Shown here in pieces: positions 1-9,780 of a stretch of 64,000 nt of DNA. Within the stretch, counting starts at the first letter, position 1. Each line of letters starts with the position of its first letter. Source of the stretch: Streptococcus oralis (GTDB taxonomy: Bacteria > Bacillota > Bacilli > Lactobacillales > Streptococcaceae); assembly GCF_003943415.1 (NCBI RefSeq), contig NZ_RJPK01000002.1, positions 1 to 64,000 of the forward strand, read 5' to 3'. The notes below the pieces were generated by a model. It was given only the letters and a program-made list of their open reading frames with translations, was not told the DNA's origin and did not search any database. A program made the translations under genes and the position numbers.

Positions 1-42
1 AAGGTCTTTGTCACTCAATCTCTCTCAAGCGACAACTATATT

Positions 43-71
43 AGTATATCACAGCTGCTGACCTATGTCAA
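43..71 (-). promoter_or_regulatory. Strong sigma-A promoter, probably of an rRNA operon running off the left edge
   Basis: On the minus strand a consensus -35 (TTGACA, 66-71) and -10 (TATACT, 43-48) are 17 bp apart. The transcript would run leftward out of the window; its first bases, ending near GACAAAGACCTT at position 1, resemble from memory the leader before streptococcal 16S rRNA genes. The promoter is seen directly; the rRNA assignment is inference because no rRNA lies in the window. Confidence 0.75.
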
Positions 72-119
72 CACTTTTTTGAAACTTTTTTTACTTTTTT
101 CGTCTCTGTGATACACCAA

Positions 120-191
120 TAGTCCGTACGGGATTCGAACCCGTGTTACCGCCGTGAAAAGGCGGTGTCTTAACCCCTTGACCAACGGACC
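120..191 (-). tRNA. tRNA-Glu (UUC)
   Basis: The minus strand folds as a cloverleaf: acceptor strand GGTCCGT pairs with ACGGACT (one G-U at the first pair), followed by discriminator A. The anticodon stem CCGCC/GGCGG encloses loop TTTTCAC with anticodon TTC, and the T arm carries GGTTCGAATCC. CCA is not encoded in the DNA. It sits just upstream of the rRNA-type promoter, on the same strand. Confidence 0.95.
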
Positions 192-300
192 TTGAGCTTT
201 TCAACTCTTTCTATTATACCTACTTTTTCCTCTTTGTCAAGATCTTTTTGAAAATAGCTTTATTTTTTTATTTTCGAATCTATTTTTTATAACAGAAAAC

Positions 301-1662
301 TTATTTTCCAGTTCTCTTAACCAACTTCACGACCGCCTCTGTCCGTGCAGTGTGTGGAAACATATCAACTGACTGGATATACTGGAGATCATAGACTTTT
401 ACCAGTTTAACTAAATCTCGCGCCAAGGTCGAAACATTGCAGGATACATAGACCATTTTTTCTGGAACATAGGTCAGAATGGTATCCAACAGCTTATCAT
501 CTAAGCCTGTACGAGGAGGGTCGACTATCAATGCATCCGCTCGGTAACCTTCTTGATACCAGCGCGGAATAATCTCTTCAGCTGTCCCCGCTTCGTAATG
601 AGTATTGTCAAATCCCATTTTTTGAGCATTTCGCTTGGCATCTTCTATGGCTTCTGGGATAATGTCCATCCCTCTGAGGCTCTTGACCTTATTTGCGAAG
701 GCGAATCCAATTGTCCCAACACCGCAATAAGCATCAATCAGATGATCCTCTTTGCCAATATCCAGAGCCTTAACTGCTTCACTATAGAGAATCTCTGTCT
801 GCTCAGGATTAAGCTGATAAAAAGCTCGAGGGGAGAGAGAAAACTCATAGTCGAGTACTCCTTCTTGAATACTCTCTTGGCCCCAGATAATTTCCGTCTT
901 CTCACCATAGATTTCACTTGTTTTTGCTGTATTTGTGTTAACCGCAACTGTGACGACTTCTGGAAAATCCTTGACTAGGTCTTTGACTAGGTAATTCAAA
1001 TTCAACTGGCGGTTAGTTACGACGATAATCTGGACTTGTCCAGTCTTTCTTGCTCGACGTACCATGATGGTGCGAACACCTAGCGTTTTTCTCTCATCGG
1101 TGATGGGAATTTGATGGTAAGTAAGAAGTTCAGCTAAGCGATTCGCAATCACTTGAGTCTCCTTATCTTGTACCAAGCAGTCTTTCAACTCTACGAGGTA
1201 ATGAGAATTTTGTGCATACAAACCTGCCTTGACTTGATTTTTAAATTTCCGAGTCTGGAATTGAAGCTTAGCACGGTAGTACTTTGGTTCCTGCATTCCG
1301 ATAGTTGGACGGATTTCATAGTTTTCATATCCCGCAGGAGCAAATTTTTTCAGGGCTTGGTGAAGCAGATCCGTTTTGAACTCTAGCTGTTTATCATAGT
1401 GGAGGTGCATGATTTGGCAACCACCACATTCATTATAAATCGTGCAAGCAGGTACGACTCGAAATTTAGACTTCTTATTAACCTTTAGTAATTTGGCTTC
1501 AACAAAGTTGCGTTTAATAGAAGTGATCTGACAATAAATGTCTTCTCCTTTGAGAGCGCCAGGCACAAAAACGAGGGTTTTCTGGTGAAAACCGATTCCC
1601 TCACCATTGATACCCATCCGCTTGATTTTTAAAGGTATTTTTTGTTTAACTTTCAGATTCAT
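301..1662 (-). CDS. rlmD: TrmA/RumA-family RNA (uracil-5-)-methyltransferase
   Basis: This 453-residue protein should use S-adenosylmethionine to make 5-methyluridine in RNA, most likely 23S rRNA. An N-terminal TRAM-type RNA-binding domain (about 1-58) is followed by iron-sulfur cysteines C73, C79 and C82 plus a later Cys in LKDCLVQ. The SAM-binding loop [13 protein letters not shown], the VDPPRTGLD motif and the catalytic Cys in [13 protein letters not shown] follow. Streptococci often carry two paralogues of this family, so the exact target uridine cannot be assigned and the symbol is provisional. It is divergent from recX with only 37 bp between their start codons. Confidence 0.85.
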   Translation of the reverse strand: MNLKVKQKIPLKIKRMGINGEGIGFHQKTLVFVPGALKGEDIYCQITSIKRNFVEAKLLKVNKKSKFRVVPACTIYNECGGCQIMHLHYDKQLEFKTDLLHQALKKFAPAGYENYEIRPTIGMQEPKYYRAKLQFQTRKFKNQVKAGLYAQNSHYLVELKDCLVQDKETQVIANRLAELLTYHQIPITDERKTLGVRTIMVRRARKTGQVQIIVVTNRQLNLNYLVKDLVKDFPEVVTVAVNTNTAKTSEIYGEKTEIIWGQESIQEGVLDYEFSLSPRAFYQLNPEQTEILYSEAVKALDIGKEDHLIDAYCGVGTIGFAFANKVKSLRGMDIIPEAIEDAKRNAQKMGFDNTHYEAGTAEEIIPRWYQEGYRADALIVDPPRTGLDDKLLDTILTYVPEKMVYVSCNVSTLARDLVKLVKVYDLQYIQSVDMFPHTARTEAVVKLVKRTGK

Positions 1663-1687
1663 ACCCCTATCTTATCACATTTTAGGG

Positions 1688-1693
1688 TATAAT
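1688..1693 (+). promoter_or_regulatory. recX -10 element placed for a leaderless transcript
   Basis: A perfect TATAAT ends 6 bp before the recX ATG, so transcription should begin at or next to the start codon. No Shine-Dalgarno sequence and no good -35 are visible between the divergent genes. Confidence 0.55.
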
Positions 1694-1699
1694 AGAACT

Positions 1700-2476
1700 A
1701 TGAAAATCACAAAACTTGAAAAGAAAAAACGCCTCTACTTGATGGAACTAGATGGACAGCAAACCTCATATATCACGGAGGATACCATTGTCCGTTTTAT
1801 GTTGTCTAAAGATAAGGTCATTAGCACAGAAGAACTGACCGAGATTCAGGATTTTGCCCAGTTTTCTTATGGTAAAAATCTTGCTCTCTACCATCTATCC
1901 TTCAAGGCCCGAACCGAAAAGGAAGTTCGTGAGTATCTGAAAAAGTATGATCTTGATGAAAATATCACTAGTCAAGTTATCGCTAATCTAAAAGAAGATA
2001 ACTGGATTAATGATCGTCAGTATGCCTACTCTATCATCAATGCAAATCAACTTTCTGGAGATAAGGGACCTTATGTGCTAGCTCAAAAACTGTCTCAAAA
2101 AGGAATTGCCAAATCAACTATTGATGATGTTTTAAAGATTTTTGATTTTTCAGAAGTTGCTCAACGTATTGCAGAGAAACTGCTTAAAAAATACACCGGG
2201 AAGCTTCCTGCTCGCGCTTTGCAAGATAAGATTATTCAAAACTTGACCAACAAGGGCTTCTCCTATGCTGATGCTAAAAGTTCCTTTGATGACTTGGACA
2301 GTCAAGTCGACCAAGAAACGACTCAAGAACTCATTTTTAAAGAGCTAGACAAACAATATACTAAATACGCTCGTAAATATGAAGGATACGAACTTAAACA
2401 GCGTTTAACTCAAGTTTTAGCCCGAAAGGGCTACGATTTTTCGGATATAGCCAGCGCTCTTAGAGAATATCTTTAA
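1700..2476 (+). CDS. recX: Regulatory protein RecX
   Basis: RecX binds RecA filaments and modulates recombination and SOS-linked activities. The 258-residue reading from ATG 1700 fits the long Gram-positive RecX type, built from repeated three-helix modules: [12 protein letters not shown] (about 70-81), [13 protein letters not shown] in the middle, and [20 protein letters not shown] at the C-terminus. The frame is open further upstream, but ATG 1700 matches the expected N-terminus [14 protein letters not shown]. The start lies only 6 bp after a TATAAT, so the mRNA is probably leaderless. RecX function fits a naturally competent streptococcus (see ssbB). Confidence 0.93.
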   Translation: MKITKLEKKKRLYLMELDGQQTSYITEDTIVRFMLSKDKVISTEELTEIQDFAQFSYGKNLALYHLSFKARTEKEVREYLKKYDLDENITSQVIANLKEDNWINDRQYAYSIINANQLSGDKGPYVLAQKLSQKGIAKSTIDDVLKIFDFSEVAQRIAEKLLKKYTGKLPARALQDKIIQNLTNKGFSYADAKSSFDDLDSQVDQETTQELIFKELDKQYTKYARKYEGYELKQRLTQVLARKGYDFSDIASALREYL

Positions 2477-2514
2477 CATTTTCATGTAAAATTCTAAAAA
2501 ATTAGACCAATTTA

Positions 2515-2523
2515 TGATATAAT
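2515..2523 (+). promoter_or_regulatory. Extended -10 promoter for the ntdP-like gene
   Basis: TGATATAAT (TG-n-TATAAT) lies about 40 bp before the ATG at 2565, with no convincing -35. Extended -10 promoters of this form are common in streptococci. Confidence 0.6.
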
Positions 2524-2564
2524 AGTAAACGATAAACTTATAAATTGTAGAAAGTTGGTTAGTT

Positions 2565-3098
2565 ATGAAACTTCCAAAAGAAGGCGACTTTATTACAATT
2601 CAAAGTTATAAGCATGATGGGAGTCTCCACCGTACTTGGCGGGACACCATGGTACTAAAAACAACAGAGAACGCTATTATCGGCGTCAACGACCACACAC
2701 TTGTTACCGAAAGTGACGGTCGTCGTTGGGTGACTCGAGAGCCGGCTATTGTTTACTTTCACAAAAAATATTGGTTTAATATCATTGCTATGATTCGTGA
2801 TAATGGGATTTCCTACTATTGCAATATGGCCAGCCCCTACTATCTAGATGAGGAAGCCCTGAAATACATTGATTATGATTTGGATGTCAAGGTCTTCACT
2901 GATGGTGAAAAGCGTCTCTTGGACGTTGAAGAGTATGAGCGCCATAAACGCAAAATGAAGTATTCGGATGATTTAGACTATATTTTGAAAGAGCATGTTA
3001 AAATCCTTGTTGATTGGATCAACAATGGACGCGGTCCTTTCTCAGAGGCATATGTCAACATTTGGTACAAACGCTACATAGAACTAAAGAATCGGTAA
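2565..3098 (+). CDS. ntdP: DUF402-family nucleoside tri/diphosphate phosphatase
   Basis: The 177-residue protein matches the DUF402/UPF0374 family, whose staphylococcal member (Ntdp) hydrolyses nucleoside tri- and diphosphates. Recognisable stretches are the N-terminal [21 protein letters not shown], the [15 protein letters not shown] strand pair, and the acidic [23 protein letters not shown] block that holds the metal-binding residues in this family. It is soluble with no signal peptide. It has its own extended -10 promoter and is closed by a terminator directly after the stop. The family call is strong; its substrate here is inferred. Confidence 0.85.
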   Translation: MKLPKEGDFITIQSYKHDGSLHRTWRDTMVLKTTENAIIGVNDHTLVTESDGRRWVTREPAIVYFHKKYWFNIIAMIRDNGISYYCNMASPYYLDEEALKYIDYDLDVKVFTDGEKRLLDVEEYERHKRKMKYSDDLDYILKEHVKILVDWINNGRGPFSEAYVNIWYKRYIELKNR

Positions 3099-3106
3099 AG
3101 TTGTCA

Positions 3107-3133
3107 AACCGGGGTGAGAGCCCTGGTTTTTTT
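3107..3133 (+). terminator. Terminator after the ntdP-like gene
   Basis: AACCGGGG and CCCTGGTT form an 8-bp stem with one G-U pair and are followed by a run of seven T residues on the plus strand. Confidence 0.85.
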
Positions 3134-3163
3134 ATTTGAAAAACCCAGCATGGAAGCTGGGTT
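3134..3163 (-). terminator. Terminator after queH
   Basis: AACCCAGC and GCTGGGTT (3142-3163) form an 8-bp stem that, read on the minus strand, leads into a T-rich tract. It sits back to back with the converging terminator. Confidence 0.8.
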
Positions 3164-3168
3164 AATTG

Positions 3169-3936
3169 CTATATATCTAATTTAGTGACGGTAAACTTGA
3201 TATGGGAATAGTCTTTTTCAACATCCTTATCCAGTAAGAAAGCTGTGGCATCCTTCTTAATCTGAACAAGGTCAATGTTCTGGGCTTGAGCTGCATAGAC
3301 GCATCCACAATAACATTGACGATAGATATCATACTCCTCGCACATCTCCACTGAACGTTTATAGCCTTGATTTTTCTTGAAATCACTTGGAAGATAGTGG
3401 GTTGTGTAAATCTTTTGCACATCGATTCCGATGCTGTTGATGGTTTGAGAATTCTTATGGGGACTGATGGTCAAGGCTGAACCAAAGTAGTCAAAACCCA
3501 AGTCCATAGCTACCTGTGCTGTTTTGTCCAAACGGTAGTCAAAACAAACCTTGCAACGGTCACCGCCTTCTGGCTCTTCTTCCAGCCCTCTGACTAACTT
3601 CCGGTATTCATTTGGTTCGTAAGGCGCTTCTAGGTACTGAACCGTATTTCCTGTTCGCTCATTGAAATCACTGACAAATTTCTTGGTGACGTAAGCTCGC
3701 TTGTGGTATTCTGCCTTGGGATGGATATTGGAATTGGCAAAATAGATAGTCACATCTGCGTACTTGGTTAGGTACTCTAGGGTGTAGGTACTACAAGGAG
3801 CACAACAAACATGCATGAGAATAGTTGGACGTTCCTCATTTTTCTCCCAAACTTGAACCATTTTCTGCATAACACGGTCATAATTAATCTTCTGATTGGG
3901 ATTCATCTTGCTCAGAATTTCTTCTACATTGATCAT
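3169..3936 (-). CDS. queH: Epoxyqueuosine reductase QueH
   Basis: QueH (formerly DUF208) reduces epoxyqueuosine to queuosine in tRNA, replacing QueG where that enzyme is absent. The 255-residue protein has the diagnostic cysteines: adjacent C44-C45 and C48 in HVCCAPCST, a pair in RCKVCFDYRLDKTA, and the late CYCGCVYA cluster, which together bind an iron-sulfur centre and a second metal site. The DYFGSALTISPHKN segment is also family-typical. It is a single gene between its own terminator and the groEL terminator. No queuosine biosynthesis genes are nearby. Confidence 0.92.
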   Translation of the reverse strand: MINVEEILSKMNPNQKINYDRVMQKMVQVWEKNEERPTILMHVCCAPCSTYTLEYLTKYADVTIYFANSNIHPKAEYHKRAYVTKKFVSDFNERTGNTVQYLEAPYEPNEYRKLVRGLEEEPEGGDRCKVCFDYRLDKTAQVAMDLGFDYFGSALTISPHKNSQTINSIGIDVQKIYTTHYLPSDFKKNQGYKRSVEMCEEYDIYRQCYCGCVYAAQAQNIDLVQIKKDATAFLLDKDVEKDYSHIKFTVTKLDI

Positions 3937-4011
3937 GTTCTTCTCCTTTTTCTAGTTTTATTTTATCATATAAGTTAGGAGAGCTCAAATCTATTTAGAA
4001 GAGAAAACCTT

Positions 4012-4039
4012 AAAAGGAGGAATTATGTTCCCTCCTTTT
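4012..4039 (-). terminator. Terminator after groEL
   Basis: AAAAGGAGG and CCTCCTTTT form a perfect 9-bp stem just beyond the groEL stop, followed on the minus strand by a T-rich stretch. Confidence 0.8.
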
Positions 4040-4059
4040 GTGTTTTTTATAAGTTGCTT

Positions 4060-5697
<1,638 letters not shown>

Positions 5698-5982
5698 CTA
5701 TTCTTCAATGATAGCCAAGATGTTGGCTTCGCCTACGATGATATACTTTTCATCGCCATCTTTGACATCAATACCAGCGTGAGCTTCAACTAAGACACGG
5801 TCTCCAGCCTTAACGCTTGGAGCAACCAAGTCGCCATTCAAGGTACGAACCCCTTGTCCAGTAGCTACAACTTGGGCTGTTTTTGTTTTTTCTTGGGCTG
5901 AGCCTGCAAGGACAAAGCCTCCAACAGTTTGTTCTTTTTCTTCGATTTTCAAGACCACACGGTCTCCTAATGGTTTCAACAT
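5698..5982 (-). CDS. groES: 10-kDa co-chaperonin GroES
   Basis: GroES caps the GroEL cavity. The 94-residue protein begins [12 protein letters not shown], contains the mobile GroEL-binding loop [12 protein letters not shown] (about 21-32), and ends with the conserved [16 protein letters not shown] ribosome site precedes the ATG at 5982. It is the first gene of the operon, directly downstream of the CIRCE operator. Confidence 0.98.
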   Translation of the reverse strand: MLKPLGDRVVLKIEEKEQTVGGFVLAGSAQEKTKTAQVVATGQGVRTLNGDLVAPSVKAGDRVLVEAHAGIDVKDGDEKYIIVGEANILAIIEE

Positions 5983-6012
5983 TTGCTTTCCTCCATGATG
6001 AACTACATATTA

Positions 6013-6039
6013 TTAGCACTCTTTGTGACTGAGTGCTAA
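6013..6039 (-). promoter_or_regulatory. CIRCE operator of groESL
   Basis: A perfect TTAGCACTC-N9-GAGTGCTAA inverted repeat lies between the groES promoter and start codon. CIRCE is bound by HrcA, which is encoded in this window at 37787-38821. Confidence 0.97.
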
Positions 6040-6050
6040 TTCATAGTTCT

Positions 6051-6078
6051 ATTGTATCACTTGGTCAGAAATAGTCAA
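6051..6078 (-). promoter_or_regulatory. groESL promoter
   Basis: TTGACT (6073-6078) and TACAAT (6051-6056) are 16 bp apart; TG-A before the -10 makes it an extended -10 promoter. The CIRCE begins about 12 bp past the -10, so bound HrcA would block initiation. Confidence 0.85.
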
Positions 6079-6104
6079 GAAAAAAGTCTGACTTTGGCAA
6101 GATA

Positions 6105-6131
6105 AAAAGCCTGAGACCAACTCAGGCTTTT
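6105..6131 (-). terminator. Terminator after ssbB
   Basis: AAAAGCCTGAG and CTCAGGCTTTT form an 11-bp stem around a short loop, ending in T residues on the minus strand, immediately after the ssbB stop codon. Confidence 0.85.
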
Positions 6132-6137
6132 CTATGC

Positions 6138-6533
6138 TTAAAATGGTAATTCTTCCTCTTCCAAGACCAAATCCGCCAAATCCTGTCCAGCGTTATTTTC
6201 ACGCATAGCACGTTGGGCGCGGCTTTCCAAAAGTTGGAATCCTGTGGCAAGGACTTCAGTCACATAGTTCATCTGGCCATTTTTCTCAAAGCGACGAGTA
6301 CGCAACTCCCCGTCAACGGAAATGAGACTGCCTTTGGTTGCGTAACTTGCCAAAGTTTCGGCCAATTTTCCCCAAAGAACAAGATTGATAAAGTCGGCTT
6401 CGCGTTCCCCATTTTGGTCTTTGTAACGACGGTTCACAGCGATAGTTGCGCGCGCTACTGACTTGTCATTGTTGGTTTTGTGCAATTCTGGCGTTGCCAC
6501 GATTCTTCCAATAAGAATAATTTTATTAAACAT
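6138..6533 (-). CDS. ssbB: Competence-induced single-stranded DNA-binding protein SsbB
   Basis: SsbB coats and stores incoming single strands during natural transformation. The 131-residue protein is shorter than the housekeeping SSB and consists mostly of the OB fold, from MFNKIILIGRIVATPEL through the region ending GFQLLESRAQ. The tail retains the acidic EEEELPF tip that partners dock on. The decisive evidence for SsbB rather than SsbA is the perfect SigX box 22 bp before the start codon. It is monocistronic, with its own terminator. Confidence 0.95.
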   Translation of the reverse strand: MFNKIILIGRIVATPELHKTNNDKSVARATIAVNRRYKDQNGEREADFINLVLWGKLAETLASYATKGSLISVDGELRTRRFEKNGQMNYVTEVLATGFQLLESRAQRAMRENNAGQDLADLVLEEEELPF

Positions 6534-6554
6534 TTTTTCTTCCTCCTACTTATC

Positions 6555-6562
6555 TATTCGTA
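6555..6562 (-). promoter_or_regulatory. ComX/SigX box (cin-box) of ssbB
   Basis: The minus strand reads TACGAATA, the exact octamer recognised by the competence sigma factor ComX, 22 bp upstream of the ssbB ATG. It replaces a sigma-A -10 element here. Confidence 0.93.
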
Positions 6563-6609
6563 GGAAATCAAAAAAGTTACAGAAATTTGTAACTTTTCGA
6601 GAAAATTTT

Positions 6610-7371
6610 TTATTTTTTATGAACCATGAAACCTGTCGCCTGTTGATTGGCCATAATAGTCATATCTGTAATCTGCACACGACGAGGCTGACTGGTCACA
6701 TAGACCACAGTGTCTGCGATATCTTGTGCTTGCAGGGCCTCAATTCCCTGATAGACGGTTGCAGCACGCTCTTTGTCACCGTGGAAACGTACCGCAGAAA
6801 AATCTGTTTCGACAATTCCAGGCTGAATGGTGGTCACCTTGATATCCGTTGCGATGGTATCAATTCGCAGTCCATCTGAAAAAGTCTTAACTGCCGCCTT
6901 GGTGGCTGAGTAAACAGCTGCACCCGCATAGGCATAAATTCCTGCGGTTGACCCCATGTTGATGATATGTCCCTGATTGGCTTTTACCATTGCTGGCAAG
7001 AAACAGCGAGTGACTGCCATCAAACCTTTGACATTGGTATCCAACATGGTCAGCATATCCAACTCTTCATAGTCCTGATAGGGAGCCAAGCCAAGAGCTA
7101 GTCCAGCGTTATTGACCAAGATATCAATCTGCCCTATCGTTTCCAAAATATCAGAGCAGACAGTCTTGACCATAGTCATATCCGTCACATCCAGTGGAAA
7201 GGTCCAAACTGTTTGATTTGGAAAAGTTTCTGCAAACTCTGACTTGAGAGTCTCTAGTCTGTCTGTCCGTCGCCCTGTTAGAACGACATTCTCCCCCTGC
7301 TCCAGATAAGCACGCGCAATCGCTTCACCGATTCCTGAGGTCGCTCCTGTAATCACTACATTTCTCGCCAT
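6610..7371 (-). CDS. Short-chain dehydrogenase/reductase (YdfG-like)
   Basis: A 253-residue classical SDR with the Rossmann loop TGATSGIG (8-15), NNAG at 87-90, and the catalytic triad S141, Y154 and K158 in YSATK. Arg-rich TGRRTDR after the second strand favours NADPH. Overall it resembles YdfG-type enzymes that reduce 3-hydroxy acids or malonic semialdehyde, but the substrate is not determined by sequence. I chose the ATG at 7371, which follows AGAGGGGGAT, rather than the frame's earlier opening at 7398. It is the last gene in a run with the YtpR-like, thioredoxin and DUF4651 genes. Confidence 0.9.
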   Translation of the reverse strand: MARNVVITGATSGIGEAIARAYLEQGENVVLTGRRTDRLETLKSEFAETFPNQTVWTFPLDVTDMTMVKTVCSDILETIGQIDILVNNAGLALGLAPYQDYEELDMLTMLDTNVKGLMAVTRCFLPAMVKANQGHIINMGSTAGIYAYAGAAVYSATKAAVKTFSDGLRIDTIATDIKVTTIQPGIVETDFSAVRFHGDKERAATVYQGIEALQAQDIADTVVYVTSQPRRVQITDMTIMANQQATGFMVHKK

Positions 7372-7412
7372 CTTATCCCCCTCTATCTGGTCTATCAAAT
7401 ACCGACAATTTC

Positions 7413-8039
7413 CTAGGCCGTCCAGTGTTTGGCTGGGTCAAATGGAGTTCCGACAACTTGGTCTTCTGATAATTCAATAACCCCACGTTTTTGCGGAGCA
7501 TTTGGCAAATGCAATTCACGAGGGCTGCACATCATGCCAAAACTCTTTTCACCGCGAAGTTCGCCTGGGAAAATGAGATTGCCTTTTGGCATCATCGCTC
7601 CAGGAAGAGCTACAATGGTTTTCAGCCCAACACGCGCATTGGGAGCCCCTGCAACGATTTGCACTGTCTTGTTACTTGCGACTGCAACTTGGCAGATATT
7701 GAGGTGGTCACTATCTGGATGGGCTGCCATCTCGACAATTTCACCGACAACAAACTTGGCCTCTTTGTCGTTGACAATCTCTTCAGCAAAGCCTTCTGCC
7801 TGCAACTCTTGGTTTAAACGTGCTACTTGCTCATCTGATAAAAAGACTTGACCACGCTCTGCAATTTCAAACAAACTTGAAACTTCAAAAATATTCCAAG
7901 CCACTGTTTCTCCATTTTCTTTGAGAAAAACACGGGCTACCTTGCCTTTACGCTCCACGTCCAGTTTGGCATCTCCGCTATTTTTCACGATGACCATAAG
8001 GACATCGCCAACATGTTCTTTGTTATATGTAAAAATCAT
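7413..8039 (-). CDS. ytpR: YtpR-family tRNA-binding domain protein
   Basis: A 208-residue protein with an N-terminal DUF4479-like region (about 1-80) and a C-terminal EMAP/PheT-type OB fold beginning VVGEIVEMAAHPDSDHLNICQV and ending near the C-terminus with the GVIELSEDQVVGTPF stretch. The fold binds tRNA in phenylalanyl-tRNA synthetase beta chains; free-standing YtpR proteins have no firmly known job. It sits between a thioredoxin-like gene (16 bp upstream) and the SDR gene in the same apparent operon. Confidence 0.88.
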   Translation of the reverse strand: MIFTYNKEHVGDVLMVIVKNSGDAKLDVERKGKVARVFLKENGETVAWNIFEVSSLFEIAERGQVFLSDEQVARLNQELQAEGFAEEIVNDKEAKFVVGEIVEMAAHPDSDHLNICQVAVASNKTVQIVAGAPNARVGLKTIVALPGAMMPKGNLIFPGELRGEKSFGMMCSPRELHLPNAPQKRGVIELSEDQVVGTPFDPAKHWTA

Positions 8040-8054
8040 TGTTTCCTTTTTCTC

Positions 8055-8372
8055 CTATTTCAGTCCTGCTAAAAAGTCGTTAATTTGTTCCTTGCTTTTA
8101 CGGTTGCGATTGACAAAACGACCGATTTCCTTGTCCTTTTCTAGAACAACGAGGCTAGGAATCCCGTACACATCCCAGAGTTTGGCCAGATCCAGATACT
8201 GGTCTCGGTCCACTCGAATAAAGGTGAACTCTGGATTGGTTTCCTCAATCTCTGGCAAGGCAGGATAGATATAACGACAATCGCCACACCAGTCTGCCAC
8301 AAAAAGAAAGACTTTCTTGCCATCTTTTTCTACTAAAGATACCAATTCTTCTAAACTTGCTGGTTGTATCAT
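8055..8372 (-). CDS. Thioredoxin-family protein
   Basis: A 105-residue thioredoxin fold with the active site W28-C29-G30-D31-C32, an unusual CGDC rather than CGPC, and the cis-proline in YGIPSLVVL. It lacks a signal peptide, so it acts in the cytosol as a disulfide reductase or redox relay. The start codon overlaps the end of the DUF4651 gene by 4 bases (ATGA), implying translational coupling. Confidence 0.9.
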   Translation of the reverse strand: MIQPASLEELVSLVEKDGKKVFLFVADWCGDCRYIYPALPEIEETNPEFTFIRVDRDQYLDLAKLWDVYGIPSLVVLEKDKEIGRFVNRNRKSKEQINDFLAGLK

Positions 8373-8659
8373 AAGACTTCCACCTCATAGACTAGGTCTT
8401 CATTTTCATAGACAAAGGTATAGTGACGACCATCCTCGAAAATGACTCCTCCGACGAGTCGCTCTAGACTACTTTCGTAGACTTGAACATAGATAGTCGC
8501 AATCTCACCCATATCTGAGAAAAGTTCGCGCACAATAGCGGTCAACTCTTCTTGAGTCTTCATGAGTTTGTGGTTATCTGCTGCTTTTTTGGCACCCAAA
8601 GCGAGGGCACTTAGACCAGCCACAGTCAAGCCAGTCATCCATAATTTCTTAGCTTTCAT
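8369..8659 (-). CDS. Small DUF4651 protein, first gene of the thioredoxin operon
   Basis: The protein has a short hydrophobic N-terminal segment (LWMTGLTVAGLSALALGAK), so it is either membrane-anchored or exported, followed by a roughly 70-residue domain ending YTFVYENEDLVYEVEVL. It belongs to streptococcal DUF4651 and has no known function. I place the start at ATG 8659 because the earlier in-frame ATG at 8668 lies inside the -10 hexamer and could not be transcribed. That makes the mRNA essentially leaderless. Expected length is 96 residues. Confidence 0.8.
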   Translation of the reverse strand: MKAKKLWMTGLTVAGLSALALGAKKAADNHKLMKTQEELTAIVRELFSDMGEIATIYVQVYESSLERLVGGVIFEDGRHYTFVYENEDLVYEVEVL

Positions 8660-8666
8660 ACCTTTC

Positions 8667-8695
8667 ATTGTAACACAAAAAGGGCTTTAGGACAA
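8667..8695 (-). promoter_or_regulatory. Promoter overlapping the 5' end of the DUF4651 gene
   Basis: TTGTCC (8690-8695) and TACAAT (8667-8672) are 17 bp apart and the -10 is preceded by TG-T, giving an extended -10. Seven bases separate the -10 from ATG 8659, placing initiation at the start codon. Confidence 0.75.
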
Positions 8696-8761
8696 ATAGG
8701 GAAGCAGTATATAGGCGAGGAAAATCCCCTTCCCTCAATGAGGAAAGAGGACATCTAATTC

Positions 8762-8934
8762 TTATTGCCAAGCACCTGAGTTGCCGACATAATAACCATC
8801 AGGTGTGTAGGTGTTACGAAGCATTTTACCAGATGAGTCTAAATAGTACCACTTGCCTTGGACTTGATCCAAGCATTGGACTTCATGGCACTTTCCTCCT
8901 TTGTTTACATACCATAAAGTGGGTACTATAAAAC
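8762..8934 (-). pseudogene. Decayed C-terminal end of a choline-binding protein
   Basis: Read on the minus strand, the stretch before the TAA at 8762-8764 translates as choline-binding repeat sequence: WYVNKGGK, then QVQGKWYYLDSSGKMLRNTY, then TPDGYYVGNSGAWQ and a stop. These are the aromatic and glycine patterns that bind choline on teichoic acids. No start, signal peptide or catalytic module precedes it; the neighbouring B3/B4 gene ends directly upstream. I read it as the surviving tail of a deleted choline-binding protein gene. Confidence 0.75.
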
Positions 8935-9642
8935 TCAGTAAATGTCCTGAACCACCGTGCGGTTTCCTTCAAGTGAAATGACTTTCTTTTCAAACTGCAA
9001 ATTAGGCATGCAAGCAGCCAAATCCTTTTCAATTTCTTCTAACGCTTCTAAACACATCTCGACAGAAGTGTTTTCATTTCCTTGAATGATGAAAATAGCA
9101 TTTTTTGTATCTTCATCAAATTTGTAATGTTCACTATCGCGGACATCCAGCCAAGCTAAAACTCCATTTTCATCCTGATAGACATAGTCCGTCTGCGCAA
9201 CGTGCTTCTCCGTTGACAAGATAGGTAGGAAAATGTCCTCCCTTTTGCTAACAGAAAACTCTATCTGCCCTCCAATCTTATCCAAATCATGCCCACCAAT
9301 CGCCAGCAAAGAAGAAAGCGCCTCTACATTGTAGATATCGATGATACTGTTGATGTGAGGGAGAGAGCCACGATGCTGGATATTGCGAATGAGGGCGACC
9401 ACTGTCGGTGGATTTTTCTTGATGCTACGCCCGACTCGCTGGAGCAACTGCCTATAACCTTGGACAACAGGAGACTCTTGAACTTCTTTTACATCACACT
9501 CTAGCGCCCATTTCTCCCTCTCCTCTTTCTTTTTCAGAAAAGCAAGAGGCAAATCAGCATGAGGATCGACGTTTTTAGCAATACCAATCACGACATTCTT
9601 GATCCCCAAGTCATACAAACTTTTATCTAAATAAAATTCCAT
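8935..9642 (-). CDS. B3/B4 tRNA-binding-domain protein
   Basis: A 235-residue protein made essentially of the B3/B4 domain of phenylalanyl-tRNA synthetase beta chains (core around NPPTVVALIRNIQHRG to the ENTSVEMCLEALEEIEK region). Stand-alone B3/B4 proteins are suspected of editing or binding tRNA or amino-acid-like ligands, without a settled role. The start at 9642 follows AAAGGAGGTG at good spacing; the frame is open to 9675 but lacks a ribosome site there. Its stop abuts the choline-binding remnant, suggesting a deletion joint. Confidence 0.8.
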   Translation of the reverse strand: MEFYLDKSLYDLGIKNVVIGIAKNVDPHADLPLAFLKKKEEREKWALECDVKEVQESPVVQGYRQLLQRVGRSIKKNPPTVVALIRNIQHRGSLPHINSIIDIYNVEALSSLLAIGGHDLDKIGGQIEFSVSKREDIFLPILSTEKHVAQTDYVYQDENGVLAWLDVRDSEHYKFDEDTKNAIFIIQGNENTSVEMCLEALEEIEKDLAACMPNLQFEKKVISLEGNRTVVQDIY

Positions 9643-9740
9643 AGGCAGGCACCTCCTTTGAAAAATGTACACCATCCCACCATTATTTTACACCTTCTAG
9701 CCCCTGATTTCAAGAAAATCATCAGCTCTCTCCCGACAAA

Positions 9741-9770
9741 TAAAAAGAGAAGATCAAACTGATCTCCTCT
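9741..9770 (-). terminator. Terminator after rpoE
   Basis: AGAGGAGATCA pairs with TGATCTTCTCT (one G-U) on the minus strand and is followed by TTTTTATTT, just beyond the rpoE stop. Confidence 0.85.
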
Positions 9771-9780
9771 GTGAGGCTTC

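Noticed and set aside
553..978. Plus-strand open frames within rlmD, groEL, infB, valS and dnaK
   Set aside because: They overlap highly conserved minus-strand genes, lack ribosome sites and match nothing.
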